From Tubulanus polymorphus (taxonomy: Eukaryota > Nemertea > Palaeonemertea > Tubulaniformes > Tubulanidae), in the NCBI RefSeq assembly GCF_964204645.1, contig NC_134029.1:5155001-5219000 (forward strand): 64,000 nucleotides of DNA, given 5' to 3'. Of this stretch, positions 1 to 10,837 are shown piece after piece. The translations under genes and the position numbers were made by a program. The notes under the pieces are model-generated. The model searched no databases and was not told the DNA's origin. It was given only the letters and a program-made list of their open reading frames with translations. Position 1 is the stretch's first letter, and every line of letters starts with the position of its first letter.

Positions 1-1425
1 TAATTACCGTGGCGATATCCCACTTATTTTTCATCAATAGTAAGAACATGTAATACACAAAGCCACGTGGCAACACTTAATTCGACTAAAGTCGAGCCGG
101 CAACTTTTGTTCAAGGCAACAATGACAATTTTGCGCTGCCGGAAATAACTGTCTTTGAAATGCTTTTAATTGACTCGGCTGGAGATGTTTGCATCCTTTC
201 GAAGTATATACAATTTTCTCTCTCTAAAAGATGTTCACTTAATTGTTGCCTGGCTAGTAGTCATGAAACGTATACATATTTGATAATCTACCTACGTCGG
301 CATGTGGACTTAATTATATTCCGTCGATGGTATAATGAATACGGAGATTTTATCAAAAATAAGTCTCTAAAGAATGGCAGTATAGCAACGGAGGCTTATA
401 AATCGGTTTGATTTAATCCCATGGCTCAAAGCTCAAACGCGGACTCGGTTAGGTCTTTCCAGTGATCACTTTCTTCCTGTGATGTTTTCCTGATTCCAAA
501 TTGTAATAGTGGGGTCGAAAGGTTGTTATTTTCGCTATATATTTGTGATTTATCGGTATGATCATAAACGGCAACTTTACCTCTGGGCTCTCATGGGTCT
601 AAATCCTCAATCAAGATTACGACAAATGAATGTTTTTCAATGAATTCGATAATTGAAACCGATCCCGATAAGAGCGTCGTCAAAACGGCAATGCAATTTG
701 TGAATTGGAGAGCCCCCTATAGGCTTGGGAAATGGAATGATTGAGTATAATTTGCAGTCGATTTAGATTCAGGATGTCAAGCTGCAAGGGTATGCTCCCG
801 AGAATGCGACAACTGAGAAACTGAAATAAATTTAAACCGTCAACGACGACGTTAATTGATCGATCGCATTCTGACATAACTGCTTTTAGGTGATGGTGGT
901 TTCGGGGCTTTTGTTTTAAAACGTTTAAACTACGCTACGCGCTCGTGCACGTAGAGCTTATACGTAGCTCGCAATAATTGGTCGAAGCGCTCATGAATCA
1001 TTGCCAACGGAGATGGGATTAAAACGCACTTATAACCAGCTTAATTTTCATCGGACCAATTCGCTTAAAATGTTAAATTGAAATTGGAATACCCCGAACG
1101 CGAGCGCGTATCGCAGACAACGACGAAAAGATGATTCGAAAAGTGAATAATGGTGCGCGCACAAGGGCCATGCCATTAAAGCAACATGGCCGACTAAATT
1201 GATCAAACATGACGTATAACGAAACGGCACCTGCCCTCGTTAACACAAATACAAAAAGAAAGAAATCCGTTTAAAAAAAAATATCTGTGAAAATTGATAA
1301 GAAAGAATAAAAATGGTTTGATCATCGGATTGAATATCTTAGCAGTCTTATCAAAATTATCGTATCGAGTATATTTTGAAGAACAGAACAGACGCTCGAG
1401 GTGGTTATCATATTCATTACACCTC

Positions 1426-1566
1426 TGGGGTCGGTTGCATAGTCAAGGCTCAGACTAAAGACCAGTCTAAGACCAACTTAGTTCTATAGCCAATCTAACA
1501 ACTTAAGACCAGTCTTAAGATTTAAGACCACTTTTGGACTTAAGTCATGACTGTGTAACTGGGTCC
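1426..1566 (-). repeat. Short interspersed element, TAAGACC family (copy 1)
   Basis: An element of about 140 bp built from alternating AGACCAGTC and TAAGACC words, with imperfect inverted ends (GGGGTCGGTTGCATAGTCA against TGACTGTGTAACTGGGTCC). Its core matches, in opposite orientation, the copies at 31727-31840 and 62573-62706. It encodes nothing and is best read as a non-autonomous DNA element. Strand is assigned relative to those copies. Confidence 0.75.
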
Positions 1567-2631
1567 TGTTCGCAAAATGGACATCATTCCACACCCTGAC
1601 TTGTATCCATAAATTCTTATTACTCTGATTCGAATAATTCGAGCTGTGACGATTATAGAAATTAAGTTACAAGTTAGCAGGTTGGCTGTATGATAAAGTG
1701 TCAATGTGGCAGGATGATCAATTAAATGATTCCTTATAGCGTAATTAAATTGTCGTTCATTACGAGCAATCAGGACAGCAGTGCTTGTCTACTTAGCTTA
1801 GCTACGGATTCTTGATCGGTTTCTCACAGGGAGGTGTTGAAAGCGATTTGTTGTCATCGATTCGTGAGCGGTAACAACAAAAATTCGCCGCGCTTGAAAT
1901 CTATCGATGTCTTGGTTTGTCTTTTGCATTATTCGTGGTCTCGATGTATACCACGGAAACCCGGAAACCTGATTCTTAAGACAAGCCGATTTGATCCAGC
2001 GCAGGATGCCAAACAGAGAGCTGTTACCTGATATTATATCTCAAGGATGCGTATAGACAATCCCGGTGGTTAATGCTTAAACGATCTTTGTATCGCTATA
2101 TGGAGCGTGATTTTACTGCCATGAAGTCATGAACAAAAAGGCAAGTATGTACTCTCTCAATTATCGCCAAAGTGATGCCCCACGAAAACCGTTGAGATTT
2201 TCGAACACTAAACTGCTCCGTGTAAACAGTGGAATTTGAAAATAAAGGCGCATTTACAAAAGAAAGTGTTAATGTTATGTTCGGCTATAATCCGATGTTT
2301 AAATGTTTGTAAATCGGGATGTGTGTGCGCTCATTACATTTTCTAAGTAAACCTAATAATGTTTATCAACCATTCACTTTGTCATTGTCATTGCCTTATT
2401 GGGCACCAGTAAAACCATGTTAAACCAGCATACGTCACTGCTGATAGAAATTCTTAAAATCATCAAGACCTTCATCTAATGATGAGGGGATTTTTTTCCC
2501 TCCCCGATCCTAATTGAATTTGTTCAGATTTTTAGAAGTTGAAACTATACTCTTTGTCGGACCGTTTCCGATTGTGGTCGACGAAGGTGTTCACACCGAA
2601 GACCGACGAAGCTTGATAATACGTTTAAATA

Positions 2632-2670
2632 ATTTGATGTCGGGCACCTTGCAAGTCCCGAACATCAAAT
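2632..2670. repeat. Perfect-arm hairpin
   Basis: ATTTGATGTCGGG at 2632-2644 is followed about 13 bases later by its complement CCCGAACATCAAAT, with a one-base bulge. The hairpin could be a remnant of an inverted-repeat element. No gene is visible next to it. Confidence 0.55.
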
Positions 2671-3115
2671 GTGTTCTCTAGAGAACTTAACAAATCCTTA
2701 ACGACTGCAATTTTAAACGCACGCGCGGTGTAGAAATAAGAACTTAGTATTTTCTAAACGAAAAAGTGTCGAGAAAAGTTTAAGGGCTCGGGGTTCATAG
2801 TGCGTTGTAGCAGAAAAATACAGAAATATCAAAGACGATGATTTTCCCATAACGAGTTATGATTTTGTTCACGAAAATGAATATGAAATATCCCCAAATG
2901 AAAGCATGATGACAGTTGATTTGTTATTATGACTATTTCATAAAGACTAGTTCATACTTTTATGACCTATTAATTACATCCACTAACGATGTATTATATA
3001 ATAGATAATCACCGCGCAATAAGTGTATACAATATATAAATGTTTATTTTTTATGTGCGAGCAAGAGATCAAAAAGTTGGTATATTCCTAGAATTGTGTG
3101 GTATATGAAATGATG

Positions 3116-3290
3116 AATGGGGCCAGTTTCACAAAGCTGTATTTGATACTTATAATTAAAGCATTTTGCCAAAATTCACTGGAGAAATCATATATACATA
3201 ATATCAAATACTTTTACTGAATCATTAAGAATGAACAGGTTTCAATGCCTATAAACAATTATAATTCAGATCAGTGAAACTGGCCCCATT
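3116..3290. repeat. MITE with 17-bp perfect terminal inverted repeats
   Basis: AATGGGGCCAGTTTCAC at 3116-3132 is exactly complementary to GTGAAACTGGCCCCATT at 3274-3290. The 141-bp interior is AT-rich and non-coding. No clear target-site duplication lies outside the repeats. The inner part of the end (GGGGCCAGTT) recurs at the ends of otherwise different elements at 37170 and 62573, which suggests mobilisation by the same transposase. Confidence 0.85.
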
Positions 3291-6200
3291 ATATATAAAA
3301 CTGTTTGATATTTACCTGATAACGTCACGGAGAAAAATAAAAGAACTTCTTCCGATATCGTTAGCGAAATAATATGATCGACGCGGATTTCACGTAATAC
3401 TCCAAACACGAGATGATGTGCGTACACGCGCAGACAGTTCACATCTAGTGAAATACGCTACGTGAAGTTTCCATTGCTGATCACATGACTTCACCTCACG
3501 TCTGATTGGTTTCCATTGCTCGAGATTGCGCCGGCCTCTCCGACGACGACGACAAACTATAACGAAGATGATATCCCGAATAAGAATAACGATATGCGTC
3601 CAAACTACTGAACATCGGGCAGATATTTTCATTGTTTATAGAATGAATGGGGCAAATTCGATAGGGGAAATAGAACCGGCATTTCGCCCCGATATCAGCC
3701 GCAACAAAGATGCATTCCCTCTTCACAATTGCAGAATTCTCTTCAGTGTTTCACGACCAGCCGTACGATGATGTTTGATTATACTATACAATATACTTCC
3801 ATACGTCGATAAGGGCACGAGAGAAGTGCTAAAAAAACACAATAGAGAGTGCGCTGAATAGCGGCACGCTCCTCGTCATCATACCTGTTCACGATGGAAG
3901 TTTTCAAATAACGCACAAAAAAAAAAAACAGCATTTGGACTTCGAGCACTATTCATTATGAGACTTCATCATACACACGATTCCCAGTTCGCTTCGATTT
4001 TACAAAAGTATGTAGGAAAATTGATATTTGAAAATAATTTCATTTGAAATGAATATATGAAACTTTTTCGTTCCGCGGTTATTTATCCATACCCGGAGGA
4101 TATGTGTTCGGGAATATTGCAATAATAAAAATCTCATTGTAATATTTGCTCAGGCATTACGCGTTGTACGCTTCGCTATTCTTTAATAGTTTCGCAAAAA
4201 TATTACTTTCATTTAATCGTAGCACGAAAGCCTTGTCTCGACCATATAAGGAATGCAAGCGTTCTTCTTTTTCACTCGCAAGTGTCGCCCATGGGATTTT
4301 CAGCAACGCGACAAAAGATAGTTATTTGCAAAAATCGCCGATAAAATATCACATTTAAAGAGCCTTCTGGCCCTCTTTCATGAGCTATTGTCGGTGAACA
4401 AGTACAACCTCGGTAAACAGTGGTTCCCATGGGCAGTGAAAATACCGCCATCAACGCAAAATATGAATATACCTTAAGTAGAAATGCGGCTCCGGACGTA
4501 GATAAGAAATCCATATTTGGTTGATGAAAGACTCTAGACGAGGAGTTCCCTTCGAGTGCCATCAACTTTTCCGCGCATCTGCGAAGATGTTGTAATATCG
4601 CTCGTCTCAACAATTAAGCGTTACGTTGTTCGGTCGAAAATTCTCGCATAACTAATCGAATGACTCAAAACGATGATGAAAATTTCCGCGTTGACCAAAA
4701 TGTTTTGTTTTCTCGCACGAGACAACCAAAAGTTTGGAATTCTGGCGCGAGGAAACAAAAAAAACGGGCCAATGTGAAATTTTTTTATCGTTGCTTTAGC
4801 CGTACAGAAAAACTTTTTAGTATGGCCCGAATCAGCCACCATAGTTAAACAATTCAACACCGAATTTTCTTCTGAAAATTCTTCTGAAATTTTGTTTCGC
4901 TATTACTGACGATAAAATGATAATGGAATGTCCACACTACGTCCATATTCCGTTGCATATTTCATGAAGTTTCCGCATCTAACTTTTTTTTCATTTATCA
5001 CACATCGCATCAGATGTTTTCCTCTAGCAAAGGTTATGAATAATGTAAGGTTATATGACTTCGCTGGTAGTGAGTTTTCAAGACATTTTCTAGCGGCTGC
5101 GACGTTAGCCGCACATTTAGTTTTTGCTTTTCAAGCACGTATAAATAAATGGCGCCGCAGTGAACAAAATGAAATTCTGTTCCATCAGAAGAAATCCAAG
5201 AGCACGGTCTCATGTGACTGGAAAATTTCTGTCGCTGTGAAATGTTGTGTCTATTGTGAAATATGAACTCAGATGTTTATTGTATGGTGAGGATTAAAAG
5301 TGACATACGTAAAAATCAAAATTGGAATGTTTTTTTTTCCATACATTAAACCTCACAAAGTTTCAGATAGATATGTAGATTTATGCTTATATGATGAACT
5401 TTCCTTATACATATTGAGTGCTTCCTACATTCCACGCTTCGAGCGAAATCTCGTAATCAAGCAATAATGCGCCATCTATAATGAATGAATTTGTAGGTAA
5501 ACTCGTTAAGCCGAATACTCGACCTTTTCCAACCCGCAGTAGGCTGTATACGCGTACACGTTATGTTAGGGTAAAATACGTAAGCATTTCATTTTGTCTA
5601 CACTAATTGATACTTGAAACTGTTGAAAAGTTGTGATACCTTTGCTGAAAATCGATCGGTTATCGATCAAATTACGAAAAAAATGTTCGCATTTTAGGCT
5701 AAGAAAATTGATACCTTGTTTCTCCTTCCTGTTGAGCTTAGAAGCTGTAGCGGCCGGTCGTCTATCTACCCTGAGGATTACTTCAAAAAAACATCACGAT
5801 CAAGCTAAACCGCTAGCTAAAGTAATGACCTGATTACAAATTCTATTCCGGTTCACAAAAGTGTCCCTCTTTTAGTGTAGATGAAATGAATAGATTATTA
5901 AACTTAGTGAGAATGTCGACTTTATTTCATCATGGTCCCTAAAACGTTTTAAAATCAATGATTTCATATGGACCTCAAGAGTGGATTTGTGTCTCGCGAC
6001 CCTGTGGTTGAGAGGGGCAGCGAAACACGACGAAGGACTTAATAGTTGAAATGAAAACTAGCGAAGAGAAAATACCGACTACAGAACTTATCTTAGAAAC
6101 ATTTGCTTTAGTACTGCACATCATTTCACCTGAAGATAGTACACGTTAAATAAAGTTAAATTGATCATATTCAGGGTGGAGTATGTTACTGTTATATTTA

Positions 6201-6845
6201 GCAAAGTACTCGCATTGATCATCGCTTCTGTTTTGACAGACAAGTTTTTTTAGTCAATATCCACGTTACATGTCGCTTACGGCTAGACGAACGGAGCAAA
6301 ACTAGTGTTTTGAAGTTTTGCGCTCGTCCTCGTCAATTGATCTAAACGCCTTGAGTGAGTTTTCCAAGCGAAAACTGTAAAATAACGCGAAAAGTTATTA
6401 TTGGTTAGTTAAGTATATGTTTCTATTTATGCGTAGAACATGGCGTATGATAAGCACCTATCACAGAGGAGGGCGCGCAACATTTTCGAGTCATTCATAG
6501 GTTATTTGGACACGTTGTTCATTTTTTAATTCTGAAATTCATTTTCTGACATGGCAGACGAATGCTCTCGGCAGGTTTAGCTCAATATACCAGATTTAGC
6601 CCAACCCTACGTAAAAAGTAAAAACTTATCTATAAAGTTTTAAAACTTGTCTTTAGAAGCCGAAATGAAAATGGTCACCCAACAGATTGACACGCACAAC
6701 AAAAGCCGGATTAACATATATATTACAAATATTTCGTCTTTAAAGTCGATTCGGTTTATAGGTGTTTATTCTTCGTCGTTATTTCTTTGGAGCTTGGTTT
6801 CCCTAGACACCCTATTGGATTCATCATTAACACCTTTAGCAGCCA

Positions 6846-6862
6846 GCGGGACTCGAACCCGC
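6846..6862 (-). other. tRNA T-arm remnant
   Basis: On the minus strand GCGGG-TTCGAGT-CCCGC forms a perfect 5-bp stem with a 7-base T-loop, the form of a tRNA TpsiC arm and internal B-box promoter. The sequence that should carry the anticodon and D arms (6863-6930) has no A box and does not fold as a tRNA. This is a tRNA pseudogene fragment or the head of a tRNA-derived SINE, not a working tRNA gene. Confidence 0.5.
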
Positions 6863-7658
6863 TTGTGTGTCCCTTACAGATGAGATATTTATTTCACTCC
6901 AACCTTAAGAATGGTACGTGGAGGCAAGATTGAATACAAAATATGAAATATAAAAACAACCCACGACACCCCACGACACCTACTGGAAACGAAACACGGG
7001 GCTTTGATTTCGAAAAAAGGAGTGTCCTATTTACAGAAATCTTTCGGTATCGATAACTTCATCTTAAACCAATAGACGGCAGCAGTGTATACGGCGTCGA
7101 AAACGACGACCGTACGTTTTACACACATAAAGAAACGACTAGAATTCACCACCAGTGTAGGGATGTTTCATGCTATCGTCACTGCTTCATTTAAAATCAG
7201 ATTATACAACCAGTCGCGGAGACGATTTTATGTTCTACCCACCATGCACCCATTATACACCGGAGATATTTTGCCGATAGTCAAAACCAATTTCTCCGTC
7301 AAATGAGTGGTTTTAATTCGTACGACGATTAGGCGAGGAGCATGCGTGCGGGAGATTTAAAAATGGGCAGTGTGCGGTAGGCTACGATTAATCACGCTAA
7401 TACAACATCGACAAGAAAACCTTTCCCTATCAATATCATTCATACAATGAAACGTTTATAGATTTCTAAATACGAAAAAAATACGCTGCATTTGAATGAA
7501 ACAATAGTTCTTCCTCGCTCGACCATATTCAGCTAGTATTCTCAGTGGTTTGTCCGAAAACTTCAATCCAAATATATACAGCAATTTGCGCATTTGCTAT
7601 TTTTCCAGTACGTAGATCCAGCTCGTCTGTCAATTATCTCACCACCGGAATATTCGAA

Positions 7659-8609
7659 TCAATCACGTGCGCCTGTACATCGGAACAAGTCAACCAAATG
7701 TTTCCGAAATCGCGAACCGCCACACAGGCAGTATACGTAAAAGTTGACGGCGCTGTTGGCGAAGAAAAGCTTGTGCGTGATCGAAAATAACATTCGCTCC
7801 AGGCGTAGATTATCGGCGGCCAAAATGTAGTGGAATATCAACCGGTGCAGTCTGAACGGAGCAGAAAGAAATAGGAACGTCCACGCCACTATCATCTGCA
7901 TTTTTAACAGACGACCAGGGGAAAAGCCGACGCGTGACTGATGACCGGCACGTAGAGATTTGTCCGTTGAATGTCTGCATAATGTATACACAATTGCAGT
8001 GTTGAGTCCACAAAGTAACAGAAATGGTAGGAATGATCCGGCGGCCAAATCGACTAGAAATACCGTTTCATTCAAGTTTGGAGAATCGTTGATCTTCCAC
8101 TCGCATTGAAGTCTATTCATGATTTTCACGTTAACCAGGGTGGCGCTCCAGAAAATATGAACATTTGAAGCGAATAGGATCAAGACAAGGCCGGCTATTA
8201 CTCGCAGAGATCTCGCCGATGAACAGAGGACTTTGGCTTTCATCGGAAAGCGGACAGCGATCAGGCGATCCACAGTTATGGCAACGACTATCCACGCAGA
8301 CAGCTGCGATAGAAAATTGGCGACGAAATTGATACTTTTGCAAAGCCATTCCTTCTTACCGGTTCTATTGAAATTATAGTTTATCCAATAACACAGAAGC
8401 GGCACGCAAAGAAACAGTGTGTCAACGATAGCTAAAAAGGCGAAATAGCAGCAAATGCTCGTTTTGCTGTTCGACTTCAGTAGCATAATCCGCAAAGAAA
8501 AGCAATTACCAATCACTCCGAAAATAATTAAAACTGGAGGGGCATAAACATCTAAGATTTTGGCAACAAACAGAAATTCACTGTGGCTAGTTTGACTGAC
8601 GTTGGCCAT
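7659..8609 (-). CDS. Class A (rhodopsin-like) orphan GPCR, peptide-receptor type, intronless
   Basis: A complete single-exon frame of 316 residues starting at ATG 8609. It has a short N-terminus with an N-glycosylation site (N3), seven hydrophobic segments, the TM1 GN motif (N35) and TM2 D63. Cysteines 90 (start of TM3) and 169 (second extracellular loop) form the usual disulfide pair. The end of TM3 reads DRL (114-116) instead of DRY. TM6 lacks the FxxCWxP signature, and TM7 has NFYVY (289-293) in place of NPxxY. The C-terminal tail is short and basic with one cysteine (311). The architecture resembles lineage-expanded FMRFamide or TRH-like receptors of invertebrates. It would couple a secreted ligand, probably a peptide, to G proteins at the plasma membrane. 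Ligand and subfamily cannot be read from the sequence. An intronless copy suggests retroposition or a locally expanded family. Confidence 0.9.
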   Translation of the reverse strand: MANVSQTSHSEFLFVAKILDVYAPPVLIIFGVIGNCFSLRIMLLKSNSKTSICCYFAFLAIVDTLFLCVPLLCYWINYNFNRTGKKEWLCKSINFVANFLSQLSAWIVVAITVDRLIAVRFPMKAKVLCSSARSLRVIAGLVLILFASNVHIFWSATLVNVKIMNRLQCEWKINDSPNLNETVFLVDLAAGSFLPFLLLCGLNTAIVYTLCRHSTDKSLRAGHQSRVGFSPGRLLKMQMIVAWTFLFLSAPFRLHRLIFHYILAADNLRLERMLFSITHKLFFANSAVNFYVYCLCGGSRFRKHLVDLFRCTGARD

Positions 8610-9812
8610 GTTGTAAGTAAGACGCTTCTGCTATGACACACCAGTAATTGACTTATACTTATACAAGCCGGGCACAACCACGTCACAATCTTAGCAGCCT
8701 ATGAGCTTTTTCGTTTTAAGAATAAGACTTATTCCCAACACAATAAGAGATAGGTCTGGCTTCCGCCAACCGCCAATGAATGTTGCGCTCACGTAAATCA
8801 AATCAGAAATATAATTATATGTAAAACACCTGCATTTGTTCGATCAGACGAATCATTGAAATATTCGAACAATTTGAGCCGTGTGAAAATAAGTTATAAA
8901 ATTGTTTTATGGTTTTTAGTCTCGACGCATTGGAAATATTTCGGATATCGCAAATCATCAGCCAAAAATAGCAAACAAAAGACAAACATGAGAAAAAGTA
9001 GATTTGATTGAAACATTCGGTTAAAGCCCTGCAACATCCGCCTTCGATTCAGATAATTTAGATTATTATTTAATTCAGATTTAGAGTAAGTATTCCATTA
9101 ACCTGTCATATATACGTAGATACATAGCTTGTGGTTCAATCATGGAGTTGATTATAGAACACGTAGAATATACTACATGAAATTATATGAATTACATTAT
9201 TGTATTGATAAATCATACATCACATAATCACAGGTCGCCGAGAAACAATTCGACAACGGATTATTACGCCGAAATTACTACCGTCATGATCACTTTAAGA
9301 GAACCTTGGGAGAAAAAAACGGTTTATTCGTAAACAGCACACCGATCACAGTCAGATATACATATATACAGTAAGTAGCCTGGTGACATTGAAAGTTTCA
9401 TGAAATGAACTATGAAATGATATCTACTTCCATAAAACATGTAGCCTGTGCATAAGTAAATCATTTTTCTCAAATTCCGCAAGAGACTTTTCATGAAATT
9501 ATGGCCCTTTAAAAAGTTGTTTGAAGGTAACCATGCCTTCCCCGGCTTAAAGGAATCCAATGTCCCCCGTTCAATGGCCAAGGCGCACAAAGGAAACACG
9601 ACATATCCCATAAAATCATATAATTGGCCCTGGAACATAATCATTTGATTCGTAGGCCTATTTCTTGGCTCTGTGTATATATCGCATACTGTGCAATCTC
9701 TGCAAAATAAAGATTTTTTAGCAGATTTCGGATCTATGGACACAGTTTGACAGATGCCGCATGATCGATTTTTAATTCTCGTATGTCGTCTCTCAACCCT
9801 CTTCTGGACTCG
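8610..9812. other. Region upstream of the GPCR; one long frame, probably non-genic
   Basis: The GPCR promoter must lie at its left edge, but no TATA box stands out. The minus strand is open from 9857 to 9324 (177 codons). It is rich in lysine and arginine and contains CGIC and CRDC pairs resembling a zinc ribbon (around 9670-9750). Its second half reads like untranslated DNA, and it begins inside the presumed 3'-UTR of the small gene at 9884. I do not call it a gene, although part of it could be an exon. Confidence 0.4.
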
Positions 9813-9818
9813 TTTATT
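9813..9818 (-). terminator. Poly(A) signal of the 69-residue protein gene
   Basis: AATAAA on the minus strand about 65 bases after the stop codon at 9884-9886, the expected distance for a short 3'-UTR. Confidence 0.45.
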
Positions 9819-9883
9819 ACCACGTGGCCGTAATACTATCAGCTGCGTGCTAAATAACTAAACAGCAATACGTACTGCTGAAA

Positions 9884-10696
9884 TCAAAGATCAATAGTCC
9901 AATGCTGTTGTCGTTCCAGGAGCTTGCCTTCGATGTGCACCAGATGATAAGAGCTGTATTGACGGTGTTTATCGTTAGGAACACTGACCCCCGTGTACCC
10001 GGTATCAATCAGATAGTTGTATTTTGGACAGAGCTGTTATGCGGTTGAGTCGTCGCAATTCTAAGTGGAAAAGTAGAAGTTTCTCGAGGACAAGAGTCGC
10101 TTTGGACAGAACATAATATACGGTGATCAAGAGCCAGGTACGTTCGATTCGTTTACATTTCATAATCCAATATATGTCCAACATAAAGGGGGGAAATTCA
10201 CAGATAGCTTTATTTGTGGGTTTGGAACTGGACGAATCGAGATGTCGATATCTCGATCCCGATCCTACCAGCCAATGCGATGTCGAATTATATATACATG
10301 GTCATTAAAAAGTCATAGCGCACGTAGTTGAGCTACTTACTAATGGAGCAAATGGATACAGCATCAAGCTACCCATATCCTGTTCATATGAGATTTCTAG
10401 ATATAAGCGATGAAATAAGTATATATAATGTACATGGACGACGACGGATAGCTTGGATTGCGATTTCGACTGCTGGCAAATATTGCTGTTGCCAACAAAA
10501 GAGTCGGAATGAAAATTAAGCGACATTATGTATGAGAACAGCCAGATGTAACGAAGCAACAGATTTTCGATATAATGCATATATATATATGAATTCGTTA
10601 TCAATCCGGTTAAAACTCACTCGTGACTCATGTGCGCCTGATAAATAGCTATATTTGTTGTGTCCCTGTTTTATTACGGCCATTTTACTTACCCAT
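9884..10696 (-). CDS. Small conserved-looking protein (69 residues), three exons, function unknown
   Basis: Model: exon 1, ATG plus one base (10696-10693), donor GTAAGT; exon 2, 10396-10341, acceptor CTAG, donor GTAAGT; exon 3, 10033-9884, acceptor ACAG, ending in TGA. Intron phases (1, 0) join without a stop. The product is soluble-looking and neutral, with no signal peptide or membrane segment. Its middle is rich in Tyr, Gly and Pro (LYPFAPL, then YNYLIDTGYTGVSVP), and it ends LLERQQHWTIDL. The composition is that of a real, constrained small protein, but I do not recognise the family. The start lies 141 bp from the start of the A-T-R enzyme on the other strand, so the two probably share a bidirectional promoter. 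The four-base coding part of exon 1 is the weakest element of the model. Confidence 0.5.
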
Positions 10697-10837
10697 GGCA
10701 GACACGTCAATAATCTACATTTCTAAACAATGACGAATTTGCCCGACAAACTCTTGAAAACAAACGTTGGACATTTTTTCCACAGACAATCCGGAAAACC
10801 AATTTAGAAGCAATTATAGAATTGCGTACAAAGAAAG

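Larger units (their letters stand above)
1..7658. other. Intergenic region without a supported gene
   Basis: Open frames here reach about 115 codons at most. None shows a recognisable domain, and no chain of phase-compatible exons could be built. The frame at 67-411 (+) begins with a protein-like stretch but soon becomes low quality. Overlapping open frames on both strands near 3.4-3.8 kb and 4.6-4.9 kb look like chance. The supported contents are a TAAGACC-type element at 1426, a hairpin at 2632, an inverted-repeat element at 3116 and a tRNA T-arm remnant at 6846. Small or single exons of a neighbouring gene could still be hidden. Confidence 0.6.

Noticed and set aside
67-411. 114-codon open frame on + at the left edge
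   Set aside because: Only the first third looks protein-like. It has no splice context and no recognisable domain, and the remainder resembles untranslated DNA.
6846-6930. Complete tRNA gene on the minus strand
   Set aside because: Only the T arm is present; D arm, A box and anticodon stem are missing.
9324-9857. 177-codon minus-strand frame with CxxC pairs suggesting a zinc ribbon
   Set aside because: It overlaps the presumed 3'-UTR and poly(A) signal of the small gene at 9884. It has no good start codon, and its C-terminal half has random composition.
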